A stretch of DNA of 64,000 nucleotides, from positions 930,001-994,000 of the forward strand of contig NZ_BLPG01000001.1 in assembly GCF_011764445.1 (NCBI RefSeq), given 5' to 3'. Made by a program: the position numbers and the translations under genes. Shown in pieces: positions 8,940 through 17,022 of this stretch. The DNA comes from Phytohabitans rumicis (lineage in GTDB: Bacteria; Actinomycetota; Actinomycetes; Mycobacteriales; Micromonosporaceae). The notes beneath the pieces are model-generated. The model was given only the letters and a program-made list of their open reading frames with translations, was not told where the DNA came from and did not search any database. Every line of letters begins with the position of its first letter. Within the stretch, counting starts at the first letter, position 1.

Positions 8940-10090
8940 AGCTTCAGCACCTCCTGCGCCAGGCGGGTCATCTGCTCCCGGGTACGGGCGAACGAGTCCC
9001 CGGGCAGCGCCGGAAAGAGCACCAGGTCGGTGAGGCCGAGCTCGGCACGGTACCGGTCGATCTCGGTGGCGACGTCCTGCGGGGTGCCCACCGCCCAGAC
9101 GCCCTGCGCCATCGACTCCTCCAGGGTGGGCACGAAGCCGGCCGGCGCCGGTGCGCCGTCCGGGCCGGCGTAGCCGCGGCCCCAGCCGTACGGGCCGAGA
9201 AACTTCCAGAACTCGTCGTGCCCGTCGCGAGCGGCCGCGACCGCCTCCGCCCTGGTATCGCCGACGGAAACGTTGAGCACGAGCATCCGCTTCTGCCCCG
9301 GCGCCAGGGACCGGCCGTGGTGCGCGGCGAACTGGGCCCCGAACTCCTCCCAGTCCGCGCGGAGCCGGTCGCGCTCCTTGAGCCAGAACACGCCGCCCAG
9401 CCCGCGCCGGGGCACCTCGCGCAGCGTCGGCGGGCTGGTGACCGCCTGCCACGTCTCGTACGGGTAGACCGGCCGGGGGACGAGCGTCAGCTCGCTGACG
9501 TCGGTGCCGCGGTCCGGGATGCCCGGCGGTGGCAGCTGGAAATGCTCGCCCCGGTAGCTGAACGTCTCCTGCCCGAGCGCCAACTCCAGCACGTCGAGGC
9601 ACTCGGCGGTGAGCTGCCGGTTTTGCCGATCAGCGGCCGCGGCGTCCGGGTTGTCGTGGCTGCCCACCGAGACCCGCCCGCTGGTGAGCGGCAACATCTC
9701 GCGCGGCACCGTGCCGCGGCCCACGCCGAGAATTCCCCGGCCACCACTCAGGTTGTGCAGCAGCGCGAAGTCTTCGGCCAGCCGCAGCGGATGCCACTGA
9801 CCGACCACATTGAACATCGTGCCGATGCGCAGGCGTCTGGTCCGCGCCGCCAGGAACGCCGAGAACATCAGGCCGTTGGGCACCACCTCGTACCCCTCGT
9901 ACTGGAAGTGGTGCTCGGTGAGCCAGAAGCTGTCGTACCCGAGCTGCTCGGCGAGCACGCCGCACTCCAGCAGCTCGCGGTGGGCGTGCAGGATGGCCTG
10001 TTGGTCGTAGCGGCGGTCCAGGGGATGCGGGCCGCCGAGCCCCGCGTCGGGCATCTCGACCCCGCCGAACAAGAAGATTCCTACCCGCAT
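8936..10090 (-). CDS. Luciferase-like (LLM) flavin-dependent monooxygenase
   Basis: This is a 384-residue TIM-barrel protein of the bacterial luciferase superfamily, which uses reduced FMN or F420. Visible motifs are YDSFWLTEHHFQYEG near residues 53-67, LRIGTMFNVVGQWHPLRLAED near 87-107 and GRGILGVGRGT, the phosphate-binding segment. Members such as RutA open pyrimidine rings oxidatively, so this enzyme may carry out the oxygen-dependent ring step of the island. The gene starts 31 bases after the second XRE-cupin gene. The intergenic palindrome at 10102-10122 overlaps its leader, so it can be controlled separately from the genes upstream. Confidence 0.9.
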   Translation of the reverse strand: MRVGIFLFGGVEMPDAGLGGPHPLDRRYDQQAILHAHRELLECGVLAEQLGYDSFWLTEHHFQYEGYEVVPNGLMFSAFLAARTRRLRIGTMFNVVGQWHPLRLAEDFALLHNLSGGRGILGVGRGTVPREMLPLTSGRVSVGSHDNPDAAAADRQNRQLTAECLDVLELALGQETFSYRGEHFQLPPPGIPDRGTDVSELTLVPRPVYPYETWQAVTSPPTLREVPRRGLGGVFWLKERDRLRADWEEFGAQFAAHHGRSLAPGQKRMLVLNVSVGDTRAEAVAAARDGHDEFWKFLGPYGWGRGYAGPDGAPAPAGFVPTLEESMAQGVWAVGTPQDVATEIDRYRAELGLTDLVLFPALPGDSFARTREQMTRLAQEVLKL

Positions 10091-10101
10091 GGCACCACCT
10101 C

Positions 10102-10122
10102 GATGTTGACCTCATCAACATC
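10102..10122. promoter_or_regulatory. Perfect operator-like palindrome, copy 2
   Basis: GATGTTGA-N5-TCAACATC, a perfect 8-bp inverted repeat with a 5-bp spacer, lies between the XRE-cupin gene and the monooxygenase gene. Variants of the same motif lie at 2895-2915 and 13867-13887. Its position 12 bases upstream of the monooxygenase ATG fits repression or autoregulation. Confidence 0.65.
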
Positions 10123-10691
10123 TACCCCGCCGCGGTGTCGCCCGCGTTTCGGTCGCGTAGCACGTTGTGCTGTACCAGAACCACCTTCACCGGGCCGGTG
10201 TCCACCTGACGCCAGCGGTGCCGCAGCCCACCCGCGTAGTACAGGCTGTCGCCGCCGGACAGGTGGCTCAGCTCCCCTTCGACGTCCACCTCGATCGTGC
10301 CGTCCACGACGTAGAGGAACTCCTCGCCGTCGTGCACGTAGTACTCCTCGAACTCGGCCGGCGCACCGGTGAACTCCAGCGGCAGCATCGCCCGTTCGCC
10401 CTGGACCAGCGAGCGGACCTTGCCGCCGGCGATGTCCAGCTTGGGCAGTGGGGTGCCGCCGCGCACCAGGCTCACCGGCGCGGTCCCGGACAGCGCGAGC
10501 AGCGCCTGCGCGGTCGTCTCCAGGGCCGCGGCGAGCGCGGTCAGCGAGCGCATGCTCGGCTGGGCCAGCCCGCGCTCCACCTGACTCAGGAACGGGTGGC
10601 TGAGGCCGGCGCGGGCGGCGACGTCGACCAGGGTGAGGCCGAGGTCGCGGCGCCGCCGCCGGATCGTCGCGCCGAGCCGCTCCACGCTCAC
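10122..10691 (-). CDS. XRE-family regulator with cupin domain (second copy)
   Basis: This is a 189-residue regulator. The N-terminal HTH spans RRRRRDLGLTLVDVAARAGL and SHPFLSQVERGLAQPSMRSL. The C-terminal cupin contains EEYYVHDGEEFLYVVDGTIE and the late GGLRHRWRQ histidine motif. Size and architecture match the PuuR/SutR type. The GTG start (10689-10691) overlaps the amidase stop by GTGA, so it is embedded in the operon it may control. It shares its domain order with the regulator at 2150, although the sequences differ considerably. The palindrome touching its stop codon is the best candidate for its own binding site. Confidence 0.9.
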   Translation of the reverse strand: MSVERLGATIRRRRRDLGLTLVDVAARAGLSHPFLSQVERGLAQPSMRSLTALAAALETTAQALLALSGTAPVSLVRGGTPLPKLDIAGGKVRSLVQGERAMLPLEFTGAPAEFEEYYVHDGEEFLYVVDGTIEVDVEGELSHLSGGDSLYYAGGLRHRWRQVDTGPVKVVLVQHNVLRDRNAGDTAAG

Positions 10692-11808
10692 GCCGCCCTC
10701 GCCAACGCCTCGAGCAGACCATGATCGTCGCCGGCCGCACCGACGACGGCGAGGCCCTGCGGGCCCTGCGCGGTCCTGAGCGGCAGCACAGCGCTGGGCA
10801 GGCCGCACGCGCTGGCCAGCACGGTGCGGCGCAGCGTCGCCACCCGCCAGGCGTCCTTGTCCGCCACGGTCACCGCGCGTGGGTGCCCCGGACCGCCGGC
10901 CGCGGGGAGCGCCAGCCACGCCCCGGACAGCCACTCGCCCACCTCGGCACGCCAGTCCCGCAGCAGCGCCCGGGCACGCAGCTCGTCGGCCGCGGTGACG
11001 CTGTCGCCGTACCGGAAACGGGCCTCGACGTCGTCGGCGAGCGCGCCGGGGTGGGCCCGGATCCACGCACCGTGCAGCCGCCACGCCTCCGCGGCCTGCA
11101 CCTGCCGGAACGCCGCCAGCAACGCCGGCAGCCGCTCCTCCCAGCCAAGCTCGGCGACCTCGACCTCCGCGCCCCAGGTGGCCGCGGCGCGGCGCGCGTC
11201 CGGCGCCACCTCCGGCACCGCCACCACCCGCCGCGCCGGGACCACCGGCTTCGCCGGCAACAAAACCGATCCCACGGTACGCAGCGTCGCGGCATCCCGC
11301 GTCAGCCAGCCGACCGTGTCGAAGGACGGAGCCAGACCGAGTACGCCGTCCGACGGCACCGCCCCGTGCGTGGGCCGGATGCCGAAGAGTCCGCAGCACG
11401 AGGCCGGCACCCGGATCGACCCGCCAGTGTCCGTGCCCAGGCCGACGTCGGCCTCGCCGAGCGCCACCGCGGCGGCCGGGCCGCTGCTGGAGCCGCCCGT
11501 CACCCGGTCGGGAGCGGCCGGGTTCGGTGGCGTTCCATAGTGAATGTTCGTGCCGGAGAGCGAGAAGGCCAGCTCGTCGGTCTGCGCCAGGCCGACGACG
11601 CTCGCACCGGCGGCCCGCAGCCGGGCCACGGCGGTGGCGTCCACTTCGGACGGCGGCGCCGATGCGAGCCAGGTGGGATTGCCGGCTCCGACCGCGTGCC
11701 CGGCCACGGCGAAGAGGTCCTTGACGGCCAGGCGCAGGCCGTCGAGCGGCCCGGTGCCGGTGGGCGGGGCGAGGGGGCGCCATGGAGGCGCCAGACGGAA
11801 TCACTCAT
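10688..11808 (-). CDS. Amidase signature family hydrolase (frameshifted near its start)
   Basis: This is an amidase of about 373 residues with the Ser-Ser-Lys triad. The lysine is in LAVKDLF near the N-terminus. The serines are in the glycine-rich motif VTGGSSSGPAAAVALG and in GTDTGGSIRVPASCCG. The ATG at 11808 (MSDSVWRL) overlaps the metallo-beta-lactamase stop as ATGA but is out of frame with the body of the gene. One missing base in the run at 11773-11777 restores the reading MSDSVWRLHGAPLAPP. Starting instead at the in-frame GTG 11707 would drop the catalytic lysine, so the upstream start is preferred. It is related to allophanate hydrolase and GatA-like enzymes. It probably cleaves an amide or ureide intermediate. 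Confidence 0.85.
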
Positions 11809-12671
11809 GACACAGGTCGTAGCACGGTGAAGTCGCCGAACTCGTGACGCAACACCGACCGCCCGAGCAGGTCGGCGCCGGGCTCTCCGACGGAACGCCC
11901 GGACACCACGTCGGCGAACCCGTCCGCGGCGCGGCGCAGGAAGTCCGGCCCGACCCGGTACCGCAGCGTGTGCGCGGGAAAGACGTGCGACACCGCCCCG
12001 GCCACGTCGTCGGCCAGCCAGCGCAGGGTGCCGGCGAACGCGGCCAGGTCGGTGTCCGGCGTGTGCGCCCAGAAGTCGCCGGTGATGAGCGTGTCACCGG
12101 CGAAGAACAGGCCGCTGCCCTCGTCGAGCAGGCACACCGAGTCCGGGGAGTGCCCGGGCGTGTACAGGACGGTCAGCTCCCGGCCGCCGAGGTCGATCCG
12201 CTCCCGGTCGGCCAGCGGACGCGCGGCCGGCCCACCGGGTACCCGCCACTCGTCGGCGTCCGGCGGCAGCGGCCGGGGCTCGGTCGTACGCGTGAAGAGG
12301 TGGAAGAACCGGCGGTCGTCGGCGCGCATCCGGTCGTACGCGCGCAACTGCTCCCGCGCGACGGCGAGGTAGTCGCGCAGCTGAGCCGGTGGCACCTCCT
12401 GCGCCAGCGTGTCCAAAGCGGACGGATGCGCCGCAACGTCGGTGAAGAACCTGTTGCCGCCCCGGTGATCGGAGTGGCTGTGTGTGTTGACCGCGAGCAC
12501 CGGCCGGTCCGTGACCGCGGCGACGGCCGAACCGATGTCGCCGATCCCCAGCCCCGTGTCCACCAGTACCGCGCGGTCGTCGCCCTCGACGAGGAAGCAG
12601 TTGACGTGCCCCGGCTCGGCGATCAGCCAGGTGCGCGGGGCGATCGGTTCGACCGCGAACCAGTCCGTCAT
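11805..12671 (-). CDS. Metallo-beta-lactamase-fold hydrolase
   Basis: This is a 288-residue protein with the zinc motif HSHSDH at residues 64-69, DTGLG upstream, YTPGHSPDSVCL, FAGDTLI and VFPAHTL. These are the successive metal-ligand motifs of the MBL superfamily (glyoxalase II / lactonase type). It lies between the cupin and amidase genes with ATGA overlaps at both ends, so it is part of the same translational unit. It could hydrolyse an ester, lactone or thioester formed during degradation of the island substrate. The precise activity cannot be assigned. Confidence 0.9.
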   Translation of the reverse strand: MTDWFAVEPIAPRTWLIAEPGHVNCFLVEGDDRAVLVDTGLGIGDIGSAVAAVTDRPVLAVNTHSHSDHRGGNRFFTDVAAHPSALDTLAQEVPPAQLRDYLAVAREQLRAYDRMRADDRRFFHLFTRTTEPRPLPPDADEWRVPGGPAARPLADRERIDLGGRELTVLYTPGHSPDSVCLLDEGSGLFFAGDTLITGDFWAHTPDTDLAAFAGTLRWLADDVAGAVSHVFPAHTLRYRVGPDFLRRAADGFADVVSGRSVGEPGADLLGRSVLRHEFGDFTVLRPVS

Positions 12672-13120
12672 GCGGCGCGCGGCTCCACGGACACCGGCAG
12701 GCTCGGCGGCATGTTCGCGAGCACCGCCCGGTCCTCCTCGTCGACCGGTGCGACCGGCCCGCGGCGGACCAGCGCCGCGAAGCCGTCGTCCGGGCACATC
12801 AGCGTGAGGGAGTACATCCGCCCGGTGCCCACGTTGCGTATGTGGTGCACCGACCCGGCCGGCAGCACAATGGTGTCGCCCGCGCGCACACCCACCTCGA
12901 CGTCGTCGCAGACCGCCAGACCCTGCCCGCGCAGGAAGACGAACACCTCCGTCGACTGTGGATGGCTGTTGGGTGGTTGCGCGCCACCCGGGTCCCACGC
13001 CTCAAGGATCACCGTCACCGGCGACACCTCCGGCCCGGCGAGCACGGCCAGCCGTACGGTGTCGCCGGGCGTAATGTGGTGGAACTCCAGCGCCGCGGCA
13101 TCGATCACCACCGGCTCCAT
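12668..13120 (-). CDS. Small single-domain cupin protein
   Basis: This is a 150-residue cupin with metal-binding motif 1 seen as HPQSTEVFVFLRGQG and motif 2 as LPAGSVHHIRNVG. No HTH is present, so it is an enzyme or carrier rather than a regulator. The ATG at 13120 overlaps the isochorismatase stop (TGATG), and its stop overlaps the next gene by ATGA. Cupins in ureide and polyketide pathways act as isomerases, dioxygenases or hydrolases. Which applies here is unknown. Confidence 0.85.
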   Translation of the reverse strand: MEPVVIDAAALEFHHITPGDTVRLAVLAGPEVSPVTVILEAWDPGGAQPPNSHPQSTEVFVFLRGQGLAVCDDVEVGVRAGDTIVLPAGSVHHIRNVGTGRMYSLTLMCPDDGFAALVRRGPVAPVDEEDRAVLANMPPSLPVSVEPRAA

Positions 13121-13878
13121 CACGCACCTCCCATCAACGCGTCCGATGTGGACACGAAGCCGAAGCACTGCGCCACGTTGTAGACCGTCGCGTCGTGGCA
13201 GTAGGCCGGCGAGGTGGTCGCCGCGCAGTCGTCCAGGAGCACCACGTCGTACCCGATGCAGGCGGCGTCGGTCAGCGTCGCGAGCACGCACTGGTCCGAG
13301 TTGACCCCGGCAAAGAAGATCGTCGTGACCGCGAGGTTGCGCAGCACCGAATCCAGCGGTGTGTCGAAGAACCCGCTCATCCGGTACTTGTCCACGTACA
13401 CGTCGCTCGGCTCGGGCTTGAGTTCGTCGACGACGGCGGCCGACCAGCTCCCCGCCTGGAGCGTCGGGCTGCCGCCGGGCCGCACCACGTCGCCGATGCC
13501 GCCGCCGGAGCCGTCGGGGTCGTAGACGTGCAGCACGCCGGGCGGCAGGTTGGCCCGGTCCGGGCGGTTGCCCCAGTTCAACCAGATGACCGCCGACCCG
13601 CCGGAGCGCCACCAGGAAAGCAGCCGGCGCAGCGGGGCGATCGGGCGGCGGGCCGGCGCGATGTCCACGCCGATCGCGGCGAGCCAGCCGTCCGGATGGC
13701 AGAAGTCGTTCTGCATGTCGACCACGACCAGCGCACACCGGGCCAGGTCCACGGTGATTCGCTGCGGGCGCGCGACCAGGGTGACGACGCGCGACGGTGG
13801 CACCGGTCGGCGCAGGTCGACGTGGTTGGTCGAGACCGCCCACGAGTTCGCCGGCGGACCGAGACGGATGTTGACCAC
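13120..13878 (-). CDS. Isochorismatase-like cysteine hydrolase
   Basis: This is a 252-residue protein of the isochorismatase/nicotinamidase fold. It shows VVVDMQNDFCHPDGW (catalytic Asp), DVYVDKYRMSGFFDT (catalytic Lys) and FFAGVNSDQCVLATLTDAACIGYDVVLLDDC (nucleophilic Cys in GVNSDQCV). This triad is typical of amide-cleaving members such as RutB, biuret hydrolase and N-carbamoylsarcosine amidase. It is the first gene of the seven-gene minus operon. The GTG start at 13878 overlaps operator-like copy 3. In context it likely releases ammonia or carbamate from a ring-opened ureide. Confidence 0.9.
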   Translation of the reverse strand: MVNIRLGPPANSWAVSTNHVDLRRPVPPSRVVTLVARPQRITVDLARCALVVVDMQNDFCHPDGWLAAIGVDIAPARRPIAPLRRLLSWWRSGGSAVIWLNWGNRPDRANLPPGVLHVYDPDGSGGGIGDVVRPGGSPTLQAGSWSAAVVDELKPEPSDVYVDKYRMSGFFDTPLDSVLRNLAVTTIFFAGVNSDQCVLATLTDAACIGYDVVLLDDCAATTSPAYCHDATVYNVAQCFGFVSTSDALMGGA

Positions 13879-13887
13879 ACCAAAATC
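13867..13887. promoter_or_regulatory. Operator-like palindrome, copy 3, over the isochorismatase start
   Basis: The sequence is GATGTTGA-N5-CCAAAATC. The first 17 bases differ at one position from the reverse complement of the copy over the amidohydrolase start, and at two from the perfect palindrome at 10102. It includes the GTG start codon of the isochorismatase gene. Binding here would block transcription of the whole seven-gene operon, and the transcript may be nearly leaderless. Confidence 0.6.
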
Positions 13888-14106
13888 CTGGGGTCGAAGC
13901 TTTTCCGCCGAGTTTCTGCCTGATTGCCGTCCGCAGTGATCATGGCACGCCGGCTGGGTGTGGCCTGGACGTAGAGGGCTCCCGGAAAGGGGTCGAAGAG
14001 GTCGCCCACTGGTTGAGACCATCGATACAGGGAGAGCGATCTATATTAGCGTGGTGGCTCGCTGGGAGCGTTTCCACAACGTGATCGGAATGGTGGCGGC
14101 GTCAGA

Positions 14107-15626
14107 ATGGCGCACGGGTCGACGGTGCCTGGGGAGTCGGGCTACGAGCGCCATCGGCTCCGGACGCGTCTGGTCATCATCGGCGGGGGGCCGTCGGGGT
14201 TTCTGTTCTGGCACACCTCGCCGAGCAGCTGGCCGCCGCGCCGCCTGGGCGTACCACGGCCGTCGAGGTGACCTTGGTCGACCGGATGGGCGAGACCGGG
14301 GGCGGCGACGCGTTCGGGACCGGGATTGCGCAGACGTTGCTGCTCAACGACAGCGTCGCCACGATCGACGCCACGGGGATCGGGTTCACCGCCTGGTTGC
14401 ACGAGCACCGTACGGACCTGGACCTCGGTCGGTTCGGGCACCTCTTCCTGCCGCGTCGGGTGTTCGGCGACTTCATGCGGGACCGGTTCGCGCGCACCGC
14501 GCGCCGGCTGGCCGCCTGCGGGGTAGTGGTGCACGTCGTGAAGGGCGAGGCACGGTCCGTGCTACCTACCGCCGGGCACGGTTTCCGGGTGGCCGTGTCG
14601 GGCATCGCCGAGCCCCTGACAGCTGACCTCATCGTGTTGGCGCCGGGTTGTCTGGACACCGCGGCACCGCCAGGGGTGGCCGCCCATCCGGGCTACTACA
14701 CGCACGGACGCGCCTGCGGCCTGCCCGACAGTGATGTGGACATGGCGCGGTTGCTGGCCGGGCGCCCGGTCGGCTGCCGCCGGGTGGTGGTGCTCGGTTC
14801 GGCGGCGGCGGCGTCTGAGGTGATCGCTGTTGTCGCGGCAAGTCCGGCGGTGGCGCAAGTGCTGGACGAGGTGATGGTGGTGTCGACGACCGGTCGCCTG
14901 CCCGACGGGCAGCCCACCGGCCCGGACGCCCCGTTCACCTGCCGGTCGCTGGTGCGGCTTCGGCGTGACGGTGCTGGTGAGCTCACGTCGGCGCGGCTGG
15001 TCGGCGCACTGCGGGCCGACGTGGAACGTAGCCGGACACAGGAATACGCGATCGTCGACGTCGAACGCGCCGTGGCCGCCGAGTTCACCGCCTCGTTCCG
15101 GCTCCTGACCCCGGCGCAGAAACGCCGCTTCGTCGACGTCGACTACGCGGACTACCAACGCTTGATGCGCCACACGTCCCCACCGTACGCGTCCGCGGCC
15201 GCCCGGCTGGCCGCGTCGGGGCGGCTGAGGCTCGTCCGCGCTCGGGTGGCGGGCATCGACCCGGCGCCCTCCGGTGAGCTGGCCGTGCGCCTGTCCGACG
15301 GGGCCAGGCTGACGGCGGCGGCGGTGTTCGACTGCCGCGGGTTCGCCGACGTGGGGCAGACCATCAACCCGCTGGTGCGTGACATGGTGGCGGGCGGCCT
15401 GGCTCGGCCGAACCGCAGCGGGCGAGGGCTCGTCGTCGACGAGCACCTGCAGGCCGCGCCGGGCCTGTTCGTCATGGGGCCGCTGCTGGCCGGCACCAGC
15501 CAGGGCGACGACCACATCTGGTCGTTGAAGAACGTGGCACGCATCCACGTGCTCGCCGCGCGCGTGGCGGCTCGCCTGTCCGACCTGCTCACGCGGGACA
15601 CGGTCGGCATCGGGGAGCGCCGGTGA
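14107..15626 (+). CDS. FAD/NAD(P)-binding protein (frameshifted after the first nucleotide-binding motif)
   Basis: This is a flavoprotein-like protein of about 506 residues, first gene of a four-gene glycan operon. The N-terminal Rossmann motif reads LVIIGGGPSG. After one restored G at 14196-14199 the frame continues VSVLAHLAEQLA and VEVTLVDRMGE. Later segments include GTGIAQTLLLND, a second nucleotide-binding region RVVVLGSAAAASEVIAVVA, and a closing DCRGFADVGQTINPLV. It resembles the NAD_binding_9 group of uncharacterised FAD/NAD(P) proteins. Its GTGA stop overlap with the nucleotidyltransferase (15623-15626) indicates coupled translation. Oxidation of a sugar or lipid-linked intermediate is possible but unproven. 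Confidence 0.8.
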
Positions 15627-16372
15627 GCGGCTCGATGAAAGTGGTGCTCTTCTGCGGCGGCCAAGGTCTGCGCATGCGCGGCGACGGCATGGTCGTGCCC
15701 AAGCCCATGGTGACGATCGGCGGCAGGCCGCTGCTATGGCATGTGATGCGCTACTACGCGCACTACGGGCATACCGATTTCATTCTGTGCCTCGGCCACG
15801 GAGCCGACGAGCTCACCGACTACTTCGGCCGCGCAGGCGGGCGAAGCTGGCACATCACCATGGTCGACACCGGGCTGCAGGCCAGCATCGGCGAGCGCCT
15901 GATGCAGGTAGCCGAGCACGTCCGCGGCGAGGACGTGTTCCTGGCCAACTACGCCGACACGCTCACCGACGCACCGCTTTCGGCCATGGTGGAGGGCTTT
16001 CGCCGCAGCGACGCGGCGGTCGGCCTGCTGGCGGTCCGGCCCTCGTCGTCGCATCACGTCATCCAGATGGGTCCAGACGGCATGGTCTCGCGCGTCGACG
16101 ACGCCGGGGTACTGCATCACTGGGAGAACGGAGGGTACTTCATCATGCGGCAGCAGATCTTCGACGAGTTGCGGCCCGGGCAGGACCTGGTGCCGCACGC
16201 GCTCAACCGGCTCGCGGCCCACGGCAGGGTGCTCGCCCACCGGCACCACGGGTTCTTCCGCGGCGTCGACACGGCCAAGGACCGCATCGAACTCGACCAC
16301 GCCTACCGGCAGGGCCGACGTCCGTGGATGGTGTGGGAGTCGCAGCTCGAGCCCGCGGCGGTGGCCCGATGA
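15623..16372 (+). CDS. Sugar-1-phosphate nucleotidyltransferase, RfbF-like
   Basis: This is a 249-residue nucleotidyltransferase resembling glucose-1-phosphate cytidylyltransferase. The N-terminal signature is VVLFCGGQGLRMRG followed by VPKPMVTIGGRPLLWHVM. Later come HYGHTDFILCLGHGADELTDYF, FLANYADTLTD (catalytic Asp region) and NGGYFIMRQQIFD. The C-terminus HGFFRGVDTAKDRIELD is also typical of RfbF. Product would be a CDP- or other NDP-sugar for the downstream glycosyltransferase. It starts with GTG overlapping the previous stop and ends with an ATGA overlap into the deacetylase gene. The nucleotide choice (CTP versus others) is assumed from family resemblance. Confidence 0.88.
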   Translation: MSGSMKVVLFCGGQGLRMRGDGMVVPKPMVTIGGRPLLWHVMRYYAHYGHTDFILCLGHGADELTDYFGRAGGRSWHITMVDTGLQASIGERLMQVAEHVRGEDVFLANYADTLTDAPLSAMVEGFRRSDAAVGLLAVRPSSSHHVIQMGPDGMVSRVDDAGVLHHWENGGYFIMRQQIFDELRPGQDLVPHALNRLAAHGRVLAHRHHGFFRGVDTAKDRIELDHAYRQGRRPWMVWESQLEPAAVAR

Positions 16373-17022
16373 CACCGTTCGAGCTCGCGCAGGCCAGCCA
16401 TGTCGTGGCGATCGGCGCGCACCCCGACGACATCGAGATCGGCGCCGGTGGCCTGCTGCTGAACCTGCCCGCGGGCGTGCCCGTGCGGTATGTGGTGTGT
16501 ACGGGAACGCCGCAGCGGCACGCCGAGGCGCAGGTCGCCGCGGAAGGCTTCCTCGCACACGCCGCCGTGAGCCACTGGCTGCACGACCTGCCGGACGGGC
16601 ACCTGCCCGCGCACACCTCGCAGGTCAAGCAGATCCTCGAGGACGCGGCACGTGGCCTGGACGGGGCGGTGCTGGTGCTGGCACCGGCACGCGACGACGC
16701 GCATCAGGACCACCGGCTGATCGCCGAACTGGCCCCGACCTGTTTTCGCGACGCGCTCATCCTCCACTACGAGATCCCGAAGTACGACGGCGACCTCAGC
16801 CGCCGCAACCTCTACCTGCCGATGGACGAGTCCACCGCCCGGCGCAAGGTCGAACTGCTCAACCACGCCTTCCCGTCCCAGAAGCAAAGGTTCGACGACG
16901 AGGTGTTCCTGGGCCTGGCCCGGCTGCGCGGCATGGAGTGCCGCACCCGCTACGCCGAGGCATACACCTGCGACAAGGCCGTCCTGCGCCTGTCGTCGCG
17001 GCACGCGGAGGTCCAGCGATGA
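16369..17022 (+). CDS. PIG-L/LmbE-family deacetylase
   Basis: This is a 217-residue zinc deacetylase-fold protein. The metal motif AHPDDIE lies at residues 17-23. A second His motif (RDDAHQDHRLIAE) follows near residue 105. Family members remove acetyl groups from N-acetylglucosaminyl compounds such as GlcNAc-inositol, bacillithiol precursors or glycan termini. The gene overlaps both neighbours by ATGA. In this operon it probably deacetylates the sugar nucleotide, a lipid-linked precursor or the polymer made by the GT2. The acceptor is unknown. Confidence 0.9.
   Translation: MTPFELAQASHVVAIGAHPDDIEIGAGGLLLNLPAGVPVRYVVCTGTPQRHAEAQVAAEGFLAHAAVSHWLHDLPDGHLPAHTSQVKQILEDAARGLDGAVLVLAPARDDAHQDHRLIAELAPTCFRDALILHYEIPKYDGDLSRRNLYLPMDESTARRKVELLNHAFPSQKQRFDDEVFLGLARLRGMECRTRYAEAYTCDKAVLRLSSRHAEVQR

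Noticed and set aside
12484-12807. Plus-strand frame opposite the metallo-beta-lactamase and cupin genes
   Set aside because: It is antisense to coupled genes with clear metal motifs and has no features of its own.
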